Assembly: GCA_015075405.1 (NCBI GenBank)
Contig: JABTUK010000005.1
Span: 248,001 to 312,000, forward strand
Direction of reading: 5' to 3'
DNA: 64,000 nucleotides
Origin: Anaerolineales bacterium
GTDB lineage: Bacteria > Chloroflexota > Anaerolineae > 4572-78 > J111
The notes under the pieces were generated by a model that was not told the origin of the DNA, made no database searches, and saw only the letters and a program-made list of their open reading frames with translations. Below, in pieces: positions 33,777-43,140 of this stretch. Each line of letters starts with the position of its first letter. The stretch's first letter is position 1. Made by a program: the position numbers and the translations under genes.

Positions 33777-34723
33777 TAGTAAACTTTCCCCCGTTTCGCT
33801 CGCCAACCATCGAAACACCCGGCCAGGGCAGCCTGTTCCAGCCGAATAAACATGGTAAAACCAGGCCAATATCGCACCGTCGCCAACAGGCGCTTGAGCA
33901 TAAAAACCAGCAACCAAATCGCCGTAACTAATCTGTATCCGGCCGGCGCAAACTTAAGAAAATAGTAAATATAGTTGCGGGTGTAATAGTAGAGGGCAAA
34001 AGGCGACATGCGGTTGCTGTTGAGTGTAATGTCATGCCAAACAATCGAGCCAGGGGCATTCAGCACCCGAAAACCGGCTTGTTTGGCGCGGGTACAAAAA
34101 TCAAGGTCATCACAATAGACAAAGTAAGCTGGGTCTACCGAACCAATAGCGTGTATAACTTGTACGGCCAGGAGCATTGAGCAGAGAGGCACATAATCCA
34201 CCTCGATCAGTTGATCGAACTGCCCCTCATCGTGAACTTTATCCCCAACGATCGAAATTTTGGCCCGCTGATGATTTACTCTGGCCCCCATACTCCAGAT
34301 AACCTGTGGGGCCTGAGCAAAATAAACTTTAGAGCCGACAATACCGGCTTGCGGCTCTTCTGCGGCCACGCGCAGCAGTTGGCTAAGAGCGTCGGGGGCG
34401 ACGATAACATCGTTATCCAGCAGCCACAAATATTCAGGCTGATACTTTAACGCCGCGGCAATCCCTTCGTAAAAACCGCCGCTGCCGCCCTTGTTACTAG
34501 AGTTTACCACCAGATGCACCGTCTGGCCGAACCGCTCTCTGATGGTAGCGGCCGTATCGTCGGTAGAGGCGTTATCTACCACTACAATTGCCGCTAGCGG
34601 GTGTGTCGAAGCCATCACCGACTCGATGCAGCGCAGCACCTCAGCTCGTTTGTTCCAGGTGACAATGACAGCCACAACTGTGGGGCTGCTCTGTTGATTA
34701 TTTATCCACTGCTTACTTTCCAT
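33776..34723 (-). CDS. GT2 glycosyltransferase, rhamnosyltransferase-like
   Basis: GT-A fold of 315 residues: VVAVIVTWNKRAEVLRCIESV, VVDNASTDDTAATI, GGSGGFYEGI and LWLLDNDVIV with the DxD-type metal site. DDLDFCTRAKQAGFRV and WHDITLNS mark the acceptor-side loop typical of the RfbF-like branch. It overlaps the next gene by one base. A rhamnose or related deoxy-sugar donor is likely from the family but unproven. Confidence 0.88.
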   Translation of the reverse strand: MESKQWINNQQSSPTVVAVIVTWNKRAEVLRCIESVMASTHPLAAIVVVDNASTDDTAATIRERFGQTVHLVVNSSNKGGSGGFYEGIAAALKYQPEYLWLLDNDVIVAPDALSQLLRVAAEEPQAGIVGSKVYFAQAPQVIWSMGARVNHQRAKISIVGDKVHDEGQFDQLIEVDYVPLCSMLLAVQVIHAIGSVDPAYFVYCDDLDFCTRAKQAGFRVLNAPGSIVWHDITLNSNRMSPFALYYYTRNYIYYFLKFAPAGYRLVTAIWLLVFMLKRLLATVRYWPGFTMFIRLEQAALAGCFDGWRAKRGKVY

Positions 34724-34765
34724 AACTCTCGGTGAATAAGCTTCGATTTTACCCAGCCAATACCC

Positions 34766-34822
34766 TTTTTATTGCTGCTCCAGAGGGACGCTTCGCGTCG
34801 GCCTATGGCCTCGAAATGACAT
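34766..34822. repeat. Right-end remnant of a GTCATTTCGA element
   Basis: TTTTTATTGCTGCTCCAGAGGGA...GGCCTCGAAATGACAT matches the right end of the element at 19998-20139, but no matching left end is present. The terminal AT overlaps the stop codon of the FAD protein gene, so the remnant may have set or trimmed that gene's 3' end. Confidence 0.65.
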
Positions 34823-36123
34823 TAATTTCCTTTGAAAGCGCCGCCGACCACAAAACCATCTCGAATCGAGTCGGCGATGCCTTGAAAAATCCAGCGGCCA
34901 TAACGGCCTACCTGAAAAATGTGATGCTCCTCCAGGCATTTCAAGGCTTTGCTGCGCCACTGCGAGTTGGGCCAGGCCCAGGTATAAGCCACATCAATCC
35001 AGGTTGGATCCACCACTTCGGCTTCACCAATAAATTCCCAGGCCTGCAGTTCTTTAACGACAGCTTCAGCATAGGCTTTTACTGCTTCTACAGCAGGCTG
35101 TTCCCCGTCGGCAAAAGCGCGTTCGACATAAATACTGACCCGATTATTGGTCATTTGGGCCGATTTAGGCAAAAAAGATGGGTCTATATTACTGTAAAAG
35201 CCAACCCGATGAAAACCAGCCTGTGTATCGGGGTTGTACAGCCAATGATCGGTTGGACAGCGGGGGCCGCGCACCGCACCGATATTCAACACCAAAACTG
35301 AAGTGTAAGGATCGGCGGGTTCGGTAACAGTCAGATCGGCCATAGCCAGCACTTTATTCAAAGGCAGGGTTGAAATAAGCGCATCGTAAGGCAACCGAGA
35401 ACCGTCGGCAAATTGAACTATTTTCTGCTGGACATTAATCTGGACGGCTTGTTTACCGTAGTACACCTCACATCGTTCCGCCATGCGTTGGGCCAGCCCG
35501 TTCAGGCCAGCTTCAGGATAAACAAAGGTGACATTGTAGCCGACCGGAGGCGTCTGCCCAAAAGCGCCTTGTAGAGCCAGGGAGATGTTAACCGGTGATT
35601 TATAGCCATCCTGGGGGGCAATCTGGGTCCACAGCCCGGCTGTGTATAATTGGTGAAAAGGGCCAAAGAAACTTTCGGTCAAGGTTGAACCAAAACTCTG
35701 GCTGAAAACGTCGGCCATTGTTTTGGGATTGCCTTTAGGGGCGGTCAACATTTCCTGGAGGGCTTTGGCCGCTATTTCTGGCCCCAGATAACTCAGATGA
35801 TTTTGCAAAGGGTAGGGCACGTAGAGATTCTGCCGGGCAAAAAAGACAGATGAGCGACGGTGATAGATTTTTACGGGCGTCAGGGAGCGAATGAAACGAA
35901 GCACCGCCGGGTCGCCGCCAAAAATCCAGTGGCCGCCGCCCAGTTCAAAATGGTAGGCTTCGCCGTCAGTGGGTGCGGTAGAGAGCCGTTCCTGGCTTTC
36001 AGGCCGGATGTAGTAGGAAGAACAAATACCGCCGGGAGCAGCGGCGGCTTCGTAAACAGGCAAGCCGGAGGCTAAACCGGCGGCAAGGCCGGTCATGCCG
36101 GCGCCCAGAATAAATATTGTCAT
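34822..36123 (-). CDS. FAD-binding protein, UDP-galactopyranose-mutase/amine-oxidase-like
   Basis: The N-terminal dinucleotide motif ILGAGMTGLAAG at residues 4-15 and an FAD-type PGGICSSYY stretch place it in the Rossmann FAD oxidase/mutase superfamily. GGGHWIFGGDPAVLRFIR and YVPYPLQNHL resemble the active-site region of UDP-galactopyranose mutases and protoporphyrinogen-oxidase-like proteins found in polysaccharide clusters. 433 residues. The precise reaction cannot be told: sugar-ring isomerisation or oxidation of a sugar nucleotide are both possible. Its stop codon TAA is formed at the edge of the repeat remnant at 34766-34822. Confidence 0.8.
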   Translation of the reverse strand: MTIFILGAGMTGLAAGLASGLPVYEAAAAPGGICSSYYIRPESQERLSTAPTDGEAYHFELGGGHWIFGGDPAVLRFIRSLTPVKIYHRRSSVFFARQNLYVPYPLQNHLSYLGPEIAAKALQEMLTAPKGNPKTMADVFSQSFGSTLTESFFGPFHQLYTAGLWTQIAPQDGYKSPVNISLALQGAFGQTPPVGYNVTFVYPEAGLNGLAQRMAERCEVYYGKQAVQINVQQKIVQFADGSRLPYDALISTLPLNKVLAMADLTVTEPADPYTSVLVLNIGAVRGPRCPTDHWLYNPDTQAGFHRVGFYSNIDPSFLPKSAQMTNNRVSIYVERAFADGEQPAVEAVKAYAEAVVKELQAWEFIGEAEVVDPTWIDVAYTWAWPNSQWRSKALKCLEEHHIFQVGRYGRWIFQGIADSIRDGFVVGGAFKGN

Positions 36124-36141
36124 TAACTAGCCTGCTTTAAT

Positions 36142-36984
36142 TCAACAAATCTTTTTGAGGATACCGACCCGGCCATCGCTGCCTAACTTGTGATATCTTG
36201 TCGGGTCAATCGTTTCATAAATCTCTTGGATTTCACCCCAATAGGGAGTAATATCATCGAGAATGAGCAATCCCCCTGGTTTTAACAGCCGATCAGCACT
36301 GGCTATTTCTCTGGTTAGATATGCCCCCAGGTGATTGCCGTCAATGACAAAAAATTCATAGGCGGCCGGAGAAATCATTGCTAATCCCTGCAACTGTTGA
36401 GTGCAGCTCAAACCCTGATCAAAAGCGCTAATAAGCGGATTGTTATCGGGTTGTTTTTCAATGTAAGGATTGATCTCTAAAGAATAACCGGTCAATATTA
36501 AACAATTATCCTGTAGACCAAAGTGATTCAATAAACCAACCACTGTATTGAGCGGGTTGGCTACCCCGCGATGGCGGATATTAGGGTCTATTGAAACAAG
36601 ACGTGATTCTGGATGAAGGGTACGGATGAGATTGGCAAAAAAGGCCAAAGACAGGCCGACAAAGTTGCCGACATGGATGCCCAGCAACGGCCGGCCTTGA
36701 TATAGATCACAAATGAAAGGCACACAAAAATCTAATGAGGCTTCGGGAATACTTCCTTCCAGAATCGTATACGAGTCGGAACACTTTTGCTCAACCAGAT
36801 AATTAATTGCCTTGTTGTAAGTAAAAGTTTCTGTCCTTGGCGCCTCGATGGTCTTTAAAGCGCCTTGTTCTAAAAGTTTTTTTTCTACCATCTTCCAGGT
36901 TCTGTTGCGGCGTGATTTTGATGTCCATAAAACAACAAAGTGGTAAGGGACAATAAACTTTAGTAATTGCTTGAGCTTTTTCAT
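36142..36984 (-). CDS. Class I SAM-dependent methyltransferase
   Basis: 280 residues. The Rossmann methyltransferase core reads LLGIHVGNFVGLSLAFFAN (motif I), SRLVSIDPNIRH (acidic ribose-binding residue), EFFVIDGNHLGAYLTREIASADRLLKPGGLLILDD (motifs IV-VI), a pattern of the Methyltransf_24 group. A hydrophobic N-terminus (LLKFIVPYHFVVLW) may associate it with the membrane. It lies among glycosyltransferases and presumably methylates a sugar or chain terminus. Confidence 0.85.
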   Translation of the reverse strand: MKKLKQLLKFIVPYHFVVLWTSKSRRNRTWKMVEKKLLEQGALKTIEAPRTETFTYNKAINYLVEQKCSDSYTILEGSIPEASLDFCVPFICDLYQGRPLLGIHVGNFVGLSLAFFANLIRTLHPESRLVSIDPNIRHRGVANPLNTVVGLLNHFGLQDNCLILTGYSLEINPYIEKQPDNNPLISAFDQGLSCTQQLQGLAMISPAAYEFFVIDGNHLGAYLTREIASADRLLKPGGLLILDDITPYWGEIQEIYETIDPTRYHKLGSDGRVGILKKIC

Positions 36985-36987
36985 CAG

Positions 36988-38067
36988 CTATACATTCACT
37001 CTTCGCCAATTATACAATCCAGTTTTTCGGCTCTTGATGAGGCGGAGGAGAGCCAGTGGTATCACGGCGCGTAAACACAATTGTAAAGACTCTCTGGATA
37101 AAAATACTCTCCAATTTTTCTGAAAGGCTCGGCGCAGGTGCATGAGTCCTTTTTGTCTATTCCAATGGCCGGTAATACTCAAGAAAATGTAGGCGCCATA
37201 CATTTCTAAACCTGCCTGCACCAGTGTTTTGTCAAAACCATATCCCGCGCCATTTTGATAACGCTGGACAACTTTTGTTACTTCGGGCAGCCAGGCCGGA
37301 GTTTCAGCCACCGTTTTTGAAGTATCGTGTTTGCGATAACCGGCGATGGTGGCATGAAGATATTGAACTGAGGTTACTTGAAGCATCCGGCACATCCAAT
37401 CATAGTCAAATACGTACCTCAGCGTTTCATCTACCCCACCGACTTGTTGATACAATCCACGCGGCACATAGGTACCCTGTTGACTCCAACTGGCGGCGGA
37501 GGTATAGAGTTTCCAAACATTAACCATGTTCTGAAAGGTGACATTTTTTGGACGAGAGATGCGGGCATGGCTGCCGGAGTCAACAAAATGAAGCACATCG
37601 CCCAGTAGAATCGCTTTTGGATTTTCCGCATGCCCTTTTGCCAGGCAGGCGAAGGCCCCAGGCAGTAAAAAATCATCGCTGTTGAGCCAGCCTATCAGCT
37701 CGCCGGTGCAGCGGGCAAAGCCCTTATTAATGGCGTGGGCCTGCCCCTGGTCGGGTTCGCTCACCCAGTAGGTTAACCATTTTTCGTATTTTCGGATGAT
37801 ATCAACGCTTCCATCAGTACTTCCTCCATCAATAATGATGTACTCTAAATTGGGATAGTTTTGTAATAATACAGAACGAATTGTCTCTTCAAGGAATTGG
37901 GCCTGGTTGTAAGAGGGGGTTACCACACTGATACGAGGCCAAAAAGAATCATCAAACATAGTAGGGCTATATTGAGAATCTTGTTGGGTCCAGGGCCAAC
38001 CCTTCTTCTCTGAAGAAACGGCAGGAAGATCACCGAGGGTAGGAGGTGGTATTTTAGCGCTTTTCAT
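36988..38067 (-). CDS. GT2 glycosyltransferase
   Basis: 359 residues, GT-A fold: PRISVVTPSYNQAQFLEETIRSVLLQNYPNLEYIIIDGGSTDGS, then WVSEPDQGQAHAINKGFARCTGELIGWLNSDDFLLPGAF, with the SDD metal motif. The N-terminal 40 residues are a Pro/Ser-rich extension. The C-terminal 60 residues are basic and may bind membrane. It ends three bases before the methyltransferase gene. Confidence 0.9.
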   Translation of the reverse strand: MKSAKIPPPTLGDLPAVSSEKKGWPWTQQDSQYSPTMFDDSFWPRISVVTPSYNQAQFLEETIRSVLLQNYPNLEYIIIDGGSTDGSVDIIRKYEKWLTYWVSEPDQGQAHAINKGFARCTGELIGWLNSDDFLLPGAFACLAKGHAENPKAILLGDVLHFVDSGSHARISRPKNVTFQNMVNVWKLYTSAASWSQQGTYVPRGLYQQVGGVDETLRYVFDYDWMCRMLQVTSVQYLHATIAGYRKHDTSKTVAETPAWLPEVTKVVQRYQNGAGYGFDKTLVQAGLEMYGAYIFLSITGHWNRQKGLMHLRRAFQKNWRVFLSRESLQLCLRAVIPLALLRLIKSRKTGLYNWRRVNV

Positions 38068-38072
38068 TCAAT

Positions 38073-39248
38073 TTATAATAATTCTTGATAAACTGCTATT
38101 ACATTATCTATATATTTTTCAACAGTAAAGTTTTGTTCTACTCTTTGTCGTCCCGCTTGGCCCATTGCGGCAGCTAGGAGTGGATCTTTTAGGATTTTGA
38201 TAATTGCTTCAGCTAGCTTCTCGGGCGATCTGGGGGGAACCAGCAGACCTGTGACGCTATCTACTACAATTTCAGGAATACCTCCTACCGTAGTAGCAAC
38301 CACCGGTTTGGATAGAGCCATTGCTTCGATAATAACCCGGCCAAAAGCTTCAGTTTCAGATGGAAGCACAAACAAATCCATAGCCTTAAATACTTGACCA
38401 ATTCTATCGTAAAACCCTAACCAGGCGATTTGTTCGGCCAAACCCAAGTCGGAAGATAACATCCTTATTTTCTGGGCATACTCTTCAGAAGCATCGAAAT
38501 CACCTCCAACCACCAAAAAAAACACGTCGGACACAGATTGTTTAACGATAACTCCAGCCCGAAGAAAATCCTCATGTCGTTTCCAGGGACGCATTTGGCC
38601 AACCAAGCCTACAACCTTAGCTGTTGCAGGAATCTTCAACATCTGCCGTATATCCCTTGGGTTGGGATCATCATCATATAAGCTAAGATCTATAGCGTTG
38701 TAAACTACTCTGATCTTGTTTGCATCGCTGCTTGTATTTAGATAAAAACGGCCAATGGCATTAGAGATTACAATAACCCGCCTTGAGAATAGCTTTATAA
38801 GAGTTCGAGCAAGTTTGAATCCAAAAGAGAACTTTAAAAATCCGCTTGGGTCAAGAGCTTCGCGAATATGCCACACATGCGGTACCCCAGCTACGGCAGC
38901 AGCCAGCGCGCCATCAAAAACAACGGAGTTGACTGTATGAACAAGGTCCACTTGATAGTGGCGAATAATTTTAACAAGGGTCACAGTTGCCCGAAACAAA
39001 AATGGTAAATGATACAGGTTGTATAATTTCCGTTTGATCCCGGTATGATAGTTGGTTAACCAGGGTCTAAGCGGTACATACACAACCGGCACATTCAAAG
39101 CTTCAAGTCTTTCAACCAAAGGGCCAGAATGAGGCACAACCACCACTGAGCAGTACCCTTTACGCGCCAGACCTTCCACCAGCAGCAAAAGGCTTTGTTC
39201 AGCTCCATATAACTTAACTGGGTAACAGATGTGTAGAATGGTGGGCAT
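38073..39248 (-). CDS. GT4-family glycosyltransferase
   Basis: GT-B fold, 391 residues: PTILHICYPVKLYGAEQSLLLLVEGLARKGY at the start; VVGLVGQMRPWKRHEDFLRAG, DLFVLPSETEAFGRVIIEAMALSKPVVATTVGGIPEIV in the donor domain with the EAFGR...EAMA catalytic pattern. ATG 39248 is chosen because the protein then starts at the conserved first strand; the frame extends to TTG 39284, overlapping the previous gene's stop. No clear ribosome-binding site is seen for either. Confidence 0.9.
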   Translation of the reverse strand: MPTILHICYPVKLYGAEQSLLLLVEGLARKGYCSVVVVPHSGPLVERLEALNVPVVYVPLRPWLTNYHTGIKRKLYNLYHLPFLFRATVTLVKIIRHYQVDLVHTVNSVVFDGALAAAVAGVPHVWHIREALDPSGFLKFSFGFKLARTLIKLFSRRVIVISNAIGRFYLNTSSDANKIRVVYNAIDLSLYDDDPNPRDIRQMLKIPATAKVVGLVGQMRPWKRHEDFLRAGVIVKQSVSDVFFLVVGGDFDASEEYAQKIRMLSSDLGLAEQIAWLGFYDRIGQVFKAMDLFVLPSETEAFGRVIIEAMALSKPVVATTVGGIPEIVVDSVTGLLVPPRSPEKLAEAIIKILKDPLLAAAMGQAGRQRVEQNFTVEKYIDNVIAVYQELL

Positions 39249-39280
39249 GAATATTTTAAGTGGTACCCAACCCCTAAAAA

Positions 39281-40513
39281 TCAACTATTTAACAACTGCT
39301 TATAAATTCTTTCCAATTGACCATTTAATTTATTAATATCATGATTTTGCTCTACATACTTTCTTCCGGCCAGTCCCATCTCAGACCAGCATTTTTGATG
39401 ATTTAGCAAATATTCTAATTTTTCGGCCAGCGCCTCTACATTTCGCTCGGGTACCAAAAATCCTGATTTTCCATCTTGAACTAGCTCGGGAATACCACTA
39501 TGGAGTGTACTAAGTACAGGCAAACCACAGGCCATTGCCTCCATTAAAGTTGCCGGAATCCCTTCTTGGTCGCCTTCCTGGCTTGTGATGCTAGGAGCTA
39601 AAAATATGTCAGCGTTTTGCATCAGCAGGGAGACCTTTTCTTGTTCTTGCGCGCCAAAAAATTCAATATTATTACCAACCTCTAATTCTTTTACCAAACA
39701 TTCAAGGTTATCCCTTAAGGAGCCATCCCCTACTATGTTATATTTCAGGCCAGGATATTTATTAACAATTTTAGCTACCGCTCGGATGCTATATTCCACC
39801 CCCTTTTTTTCCACTAATCGGCCTACTGTTAGCAATCTTATTTGGCTGTTATTTTCAACTTTGTCCAAACGGAGGGGAAACCGCTCTAAATTTATGCCTG
39901 CTCGATGCACCACAATTTTTCGGGCATCACAGCCTAGTCTAATCAATTTCTGTTTCCAATGCTCACTAACCGGCAAAAACAAATCACCTTTTTCAAAAAC
40001 CTCATCATAGATATTATCGCCATATTCTTTTACATAACGAGAGATATCATTCCCATGAAAAGCAATAACCAATTTTCCATTGACTACTCCGGTTTCTTTT
40101 AACAAAACACCAAATTCACCCGCCGTTCCATAGTGGCAATGAATAATATCATATGCGCCTTTATCGAGGAAAGAACCTGCGGCGCAGAGTTTCCACAACG
40201 CAGCCGCGGCTTTGCCATATTTGAAGATATTTAATAGCTTAAGTAAAACTATGGGTTTTTTATAAAAATTCGCAGCAATATAGGTTGCACCCTGTAAGAG
40301 ACGTTCAATTTTATTAGAGGGCACACCCCGACAATAAGTCCGACTGAATAGATTATATTCTTCCACATCGGCATGGAATTTAGAAATGCCGGGCAACACT
40401 TTAGTAGCATAGATGTCCACGTGATGCCCCCGACGCAACAGACCAGTGACCTGATTGAGAATAGCAGTTTCAGATAAATGTGGAAATTCAAAAACAATAA
40501 AAGCTATTTTCAC
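39281..40513 (-). CDS. GT4-family glycosyltransferase
   Basis: 410 residues, GT-B fold: MKIAFIVFEFPHLSETAILNQVTGLLRRGHHVDIYAT, then IRLLTVGRLVEKKGVEYSIRAVAKIV and ADIFLAPSITSQEGDQEGIPATLMEAMACGLPVLSTLHSGIPELV with the conserved EGIP...EAMA site. The FPxLSET start is common in colanic-acid WcaL/AmsK-like enzymes. It follows the sulfotransferase gene by eight bases. Base composition from here to 43.0 kb is clearly more AT-rich than in the genes at 28-36 kb, which hints at a separately acquired block. Confidence 0.9.
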   Translation of the reverse strand: MKIAFIVFEFPHLSETAILNQVTGLLRRGHHVDIYATKVLPGISKFHADVEEYNLFSRTYCRGVPSNKIERLLQGATYIAANFYKKPIVLLKLLNIFKYGKAAAALWKLCAAGSFLDKGAYDIIHCHYGTAGEFGVLLKETGVVNGKLVIAFHGNDISRYVKEYGDNIYDEVFEKGDLFLPVSEHWKQKLIRLGCDARKIVVHRAGINLERFPLRLDKVENNSQIRLLTVGRLVEKKGVEYSIRAVAKIVNKYPGLKYNIVGDGSLRDNLECLVKELEVGNNIEFFGAQEQEKVSLLMQNADIFLAPSITSQEGDQEGIPATLMEAMACGLPVLSTLHSGIPELVQDGKSGFLVPERNVEALAEKLEYLLNHQKCWSEMGLAGRKYVEQNHDINKLNGQLERIYKQLLNS

Positions 40514-40521
40514 TTGTTATC

Positions 40522-41508
40522 TCAGTTATATTCGTAAGTGGCAGGTTCATATCCTAAACGTTCCAGTTCATCACCAATGAGTTCTTGCAAGCGAAGCTTT
40601 TGAGCCATTGAGAGTTTTCGCCTTCCCTTGCCGATGCTGTTTACTGATATGGGTTGGCGAACATTGGCATGATTTACCCTTGTCCTAATATCAGTCATCT
40701 GTTGAGTTATTTCATGGGAATTAACCATCGAGTTTACCAGATTCGCGTCATGTTCAATGCCCAAAAATTCGCAAACTGTTGAAGCTGTTTCTACCGGCAT
40801 TTGAACCAAATTTTCATAGCGAACTTCTAAACAAATATTTGGATGACGGGATATAAACTTACTTGCTGCTTTTACGCCGGCTAACCAGCGATCCGCCGAA
40901 CTCTCAAGATCATCATGAATATGAGCCTCCAAGATAGATACAATTGAGTCTACTCCATCTCTAACCATGTAAATAAATTGAGCATCTGGAAATACCGAGA
41001 GGATCGTGTTTAATCTAAAAATGTTGGGAGGCGTTTTGTCGCCCCACCGCTTGCACTCGGTTTTTTTCCCCTTTTCCTCAGCATGATATCTATATAAACT
41101 ATTTAAGATAAACGCCAGATTGCGAGAGGATTTAGGAGCATCAAGTAGACGCGCTACCAGCGGCCGAAGCGAAATTTCAAATACTTCAAATTCAGGCGCA
41201 AATTCATACTGAGCAAGAATAAAATAAACTAAATCTCGCCACTTCATGTTGCGATATTGACGAAATAATCTAACGGTGTTACCCAACACAAATATTTCTG
41301 GGGGAATATGTAGGTGCGGGTGAGCATAAAGAATTCTCCGCATAAGGGTATTCCCTGAACGAGGAGAGCCAACGATAAAAAATGGATGATAAGCCTCATC
41401 GCCATGTACTGGATAACCAGAAAAGGGATTTCCTCTCTTTATAGGAAGTAGCCAATCAAATGGGGAGTGCAAGACCTCCGGGGGCCAAGCATTATACCAT
41501 GTTTTCAT
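40522..41508 (-). CDS. PAPS-dependent sulfotransferase
   Basis: 328 residues. The 5'-phosphosulfate-binding loop FFIVGSPRSGNTLMRRIL (about 43-60) and the 3'-phosphate region QFIYMVRDGVDSIVS (about 175) with a downstream LEVRYENLVQMP are typical of Sulfotransfer_3 proteins. A cytoplasmic enzyme that would add sulfate to a sugar, so the exported polymer may be sulfated. Codon and base use is AT-rich like its neighbours. Confidence 0.87.
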   Translation of the reverse strand: MKTWYNAWPPEVLHSPFDWLLPIKRGNPFSGYPVHGDEAYHPFFIVGSPRSGNTLMRRILYAHPHLHIPPEIFVLGNTVRLFRQYRNMKWRDLVYFILAQYEFAPEFEVFEISLRPLVARLLDAPKSSRNLAFILNSLYRYHAEEKGKKTECKRWGDKTPPNIFRLNTILSVFPDAQFIYMVRDGVDSIVSILEAHIHDDLESSADRWLAGVKAASKFISRHPNICLEVRYENLVQMPVETASTVCEFLGIEHDANLVNSMVNSHEITQQMTDIRTRVNHANVRQPISVNSIGKGRRKLSMAQKLRLQELIGDELERLGYEPATYEYN

Positions 41509-41544
41509 GAGATTAGTTTGTTACCTCTTCGATCATAATTCGAG

Positions 41545-43023
41545 TCAAGATTTAGCCGGAACTCCGCGCCACTGGCCTAACTGTTTTGCAAGCAATATGG
41601 TTGCCTCACGGTAAGGGGCAACACCAAAAGTATGAAGTAGAATAATGTATATTGTTATCCCGAGAGATATTTTTATCACCAAATAAGTCCAGGGAAACCA
41701 GTTAGTTGGTAACAATAAGCCAAAGGCCCAAACGATGCTCGCCATTGTAACAGCACAAACAAAAACTCCGGTTACGCTACGCACAACATCACCAAAGGTA
41801 ATACCGCTTAATCCACTTCGAAAAGTAAACGATGGATATGGCAAGACCACCCCACTAATAAACACATAAATCAGCGCCACTGCTTCTATTGTCCCAATCC
41901 AAACACCCATCACAAAGCCGCCAAACAATATTATTCCCGTAGTTAAACGCCAGCGCAACATCAGATCCGTTCGCCCTTGTGACTGAAGAACCCAACCAAT
42001 TGTGACTGTAATGGATTGGACCATGCCTAAAAGACTAAAAATCCGTAGCAGAGGTACCAGTTGGACCCATTTGACTCCAAAAACAGTTAATACAAAAGGT
42101 TCAGCTACTGTGAATAAGCCTAGCATCAAGGGAAAGGTAACCAGAGCAATCATTGCCACCGCACGCAAATAAATTTCTTTAACCCGTGCCCGATCATGCT
42201 GTATTGTAGAGAGAGCAGGAAACATTACTCGCCCTAATACCTGCGTTACCTGGCTTATAGGCAAGGTCATCATACTGTAACCGCGAGCGTAAATACCAAG
42301 TTCAGCAGTCCCAATAAATTTGCCAATCAACAAATTATCACCATTACGAACCCAGTAATTCAATACATTAAATGCTAATAAATTACTGCTAAAGCCTAAT
42401 AATTCGGTTACCGCTGCCCGATCAAACAACCAACGAGGCCGCCAGTTGCTCACTCGCCATAAAATAAGCGTTTCCACTATAGAATTAATGAGAGTTCGCC
42501 AGATCAGGCTCCAAACACCATATCCCGTCATGGCCAGGGTGATGGCTACGGCCCCAGCAATGCCGGCGGCCATAATATCAACAAAGGCCAATAATCGAAA
42601 CTGCATAGACCGGCTTAGAATTGTGCCATGGGTTATACTTAAAGAGGTAATGAAAAAATCTACAGCCACTAATGAGGTAAGGGGGGTCAGGCGAGGCTCA
42701 TCATAGAACATAGCAATAAGTGGTGCTGCGATAAAGGTTAAACCAGTAAGGACTAATCCTGTAACCAGGTTAAGCCAAAAGACTGAAGTATAGTGGATGT
42801 CTTTAACTTGCTGATTCTGAACAAGCGCCGCTCCCAATCCTAATTCTCTAAACATCTCGATGAAGCCGGTAAAAACAACAATCATCGCTACTAATCCAAA
42901 CTCTTGGGGGGATAACAAGCGGGTAAGGACAATCAAAATCCCATACTGTAAAACCTGCTTGATAATCTGAGCGAAAGTAATCCAGGCAACACCTTTGAGA
43001 GTTTTTTCTTTGAGATCAAACAT
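41545..43023 (-). CDS. wzx: Wzx-type polysaccharide flippase (MOP superfamily)
   Basis: 492 residues, about twelve to fourteen helices. The start, LKEKTLKGVAWITFAQIIKQVLQYGILIVLTRLLSPQEFGLVAMIVVF, is the signature of WzxC-like lipopolysaccharide/exopolysaccharide flippases, followed by ELGLGAALVQ. It would move the undecaprenyl-linked repeat unit across the membrane. It is the first gene of the operon, 40 bases after the promoter start and directly downstream of a terminator. Confidence 0.92.
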   Translation of the reverse strand: MFDLKEKTLKGVAWITFAQIIKQVLQYGILIVLTRLLSPQEFGLVAMIVVFTGFIEMFRELGLGAALVQNQQVKDIHYTSVFWLNLVTGLVLTGLTFIAAPLIAMFYDEPRLTPLTSLVAVDFFITSLSITHGTILSRSMQFRLLAFVDIMAAGIAGAVAITLAMTGYGVWSLIWRTLINSIVETLILWRVSNWRPRWLFDRAAVTELLGFSSNLLAFNVLNYWVRNGDNLLIGKFIGTAELGIYARGYSMMTLPISQVTQVLGRVMFPALSTIQHDRARVKEIYLRAVAMIALVTFPLMLGLFTVAEPFVLTVFGVKWVQLVPLLRIFSLLGMVQSITVTIGWVLQSQGRTDLMLRWRLTTGIILFGGFVMGVWIGTIEAVALIYVFISGVVLPYPSFTFRSGLSGITFGDVVRSVTGVFVCAVTMASIVWAFGLLLPTNWFPWTYLVIKISLGITIYIILLHTFGVAPYREATILLAKQLGQWRGVPAKS

Positions 43024-43062
43024 TCAGAAAATCTGTCCAGAACTGTACTTTTAGCAGGGCGC

Positions 43063-43090
43063 ATTATACTATCAATAAGTTGATCAACAA
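43063..43090 (-). promoter_or_regulatory. Promoter of the polysaccharide operon
   Basis: On the - strand TTGTTG (43090-43085), a 16-base spacer and a perfect TATAAT (43068-43063). The -35 box overlaps the T-tract of the preceding terminator, so transcription stops and restarts within 30 bases. No other promoter of this quality was noted down to 27.8 kb. Confidence 0.7.
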
Positions 43091-43122
43091 AAAAGCCTCA
43101 TCTGTAGCAGATGAGGCTTTTT
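43091..43122 (-). terminator. Intrinsic terminator after the surface-protein gene
   Basis: AAAAGCCTCATCTG and CAGATGAGGCTTTT form a 14-bp stem closed by a three-base loop. On the - strand it is followed by TTTTTT. It ends the transcript of the gene at 43141-44913. Confidence 0.88.
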
Positions 43123-43140
43123 GTCTAGATCGTTATCGGC

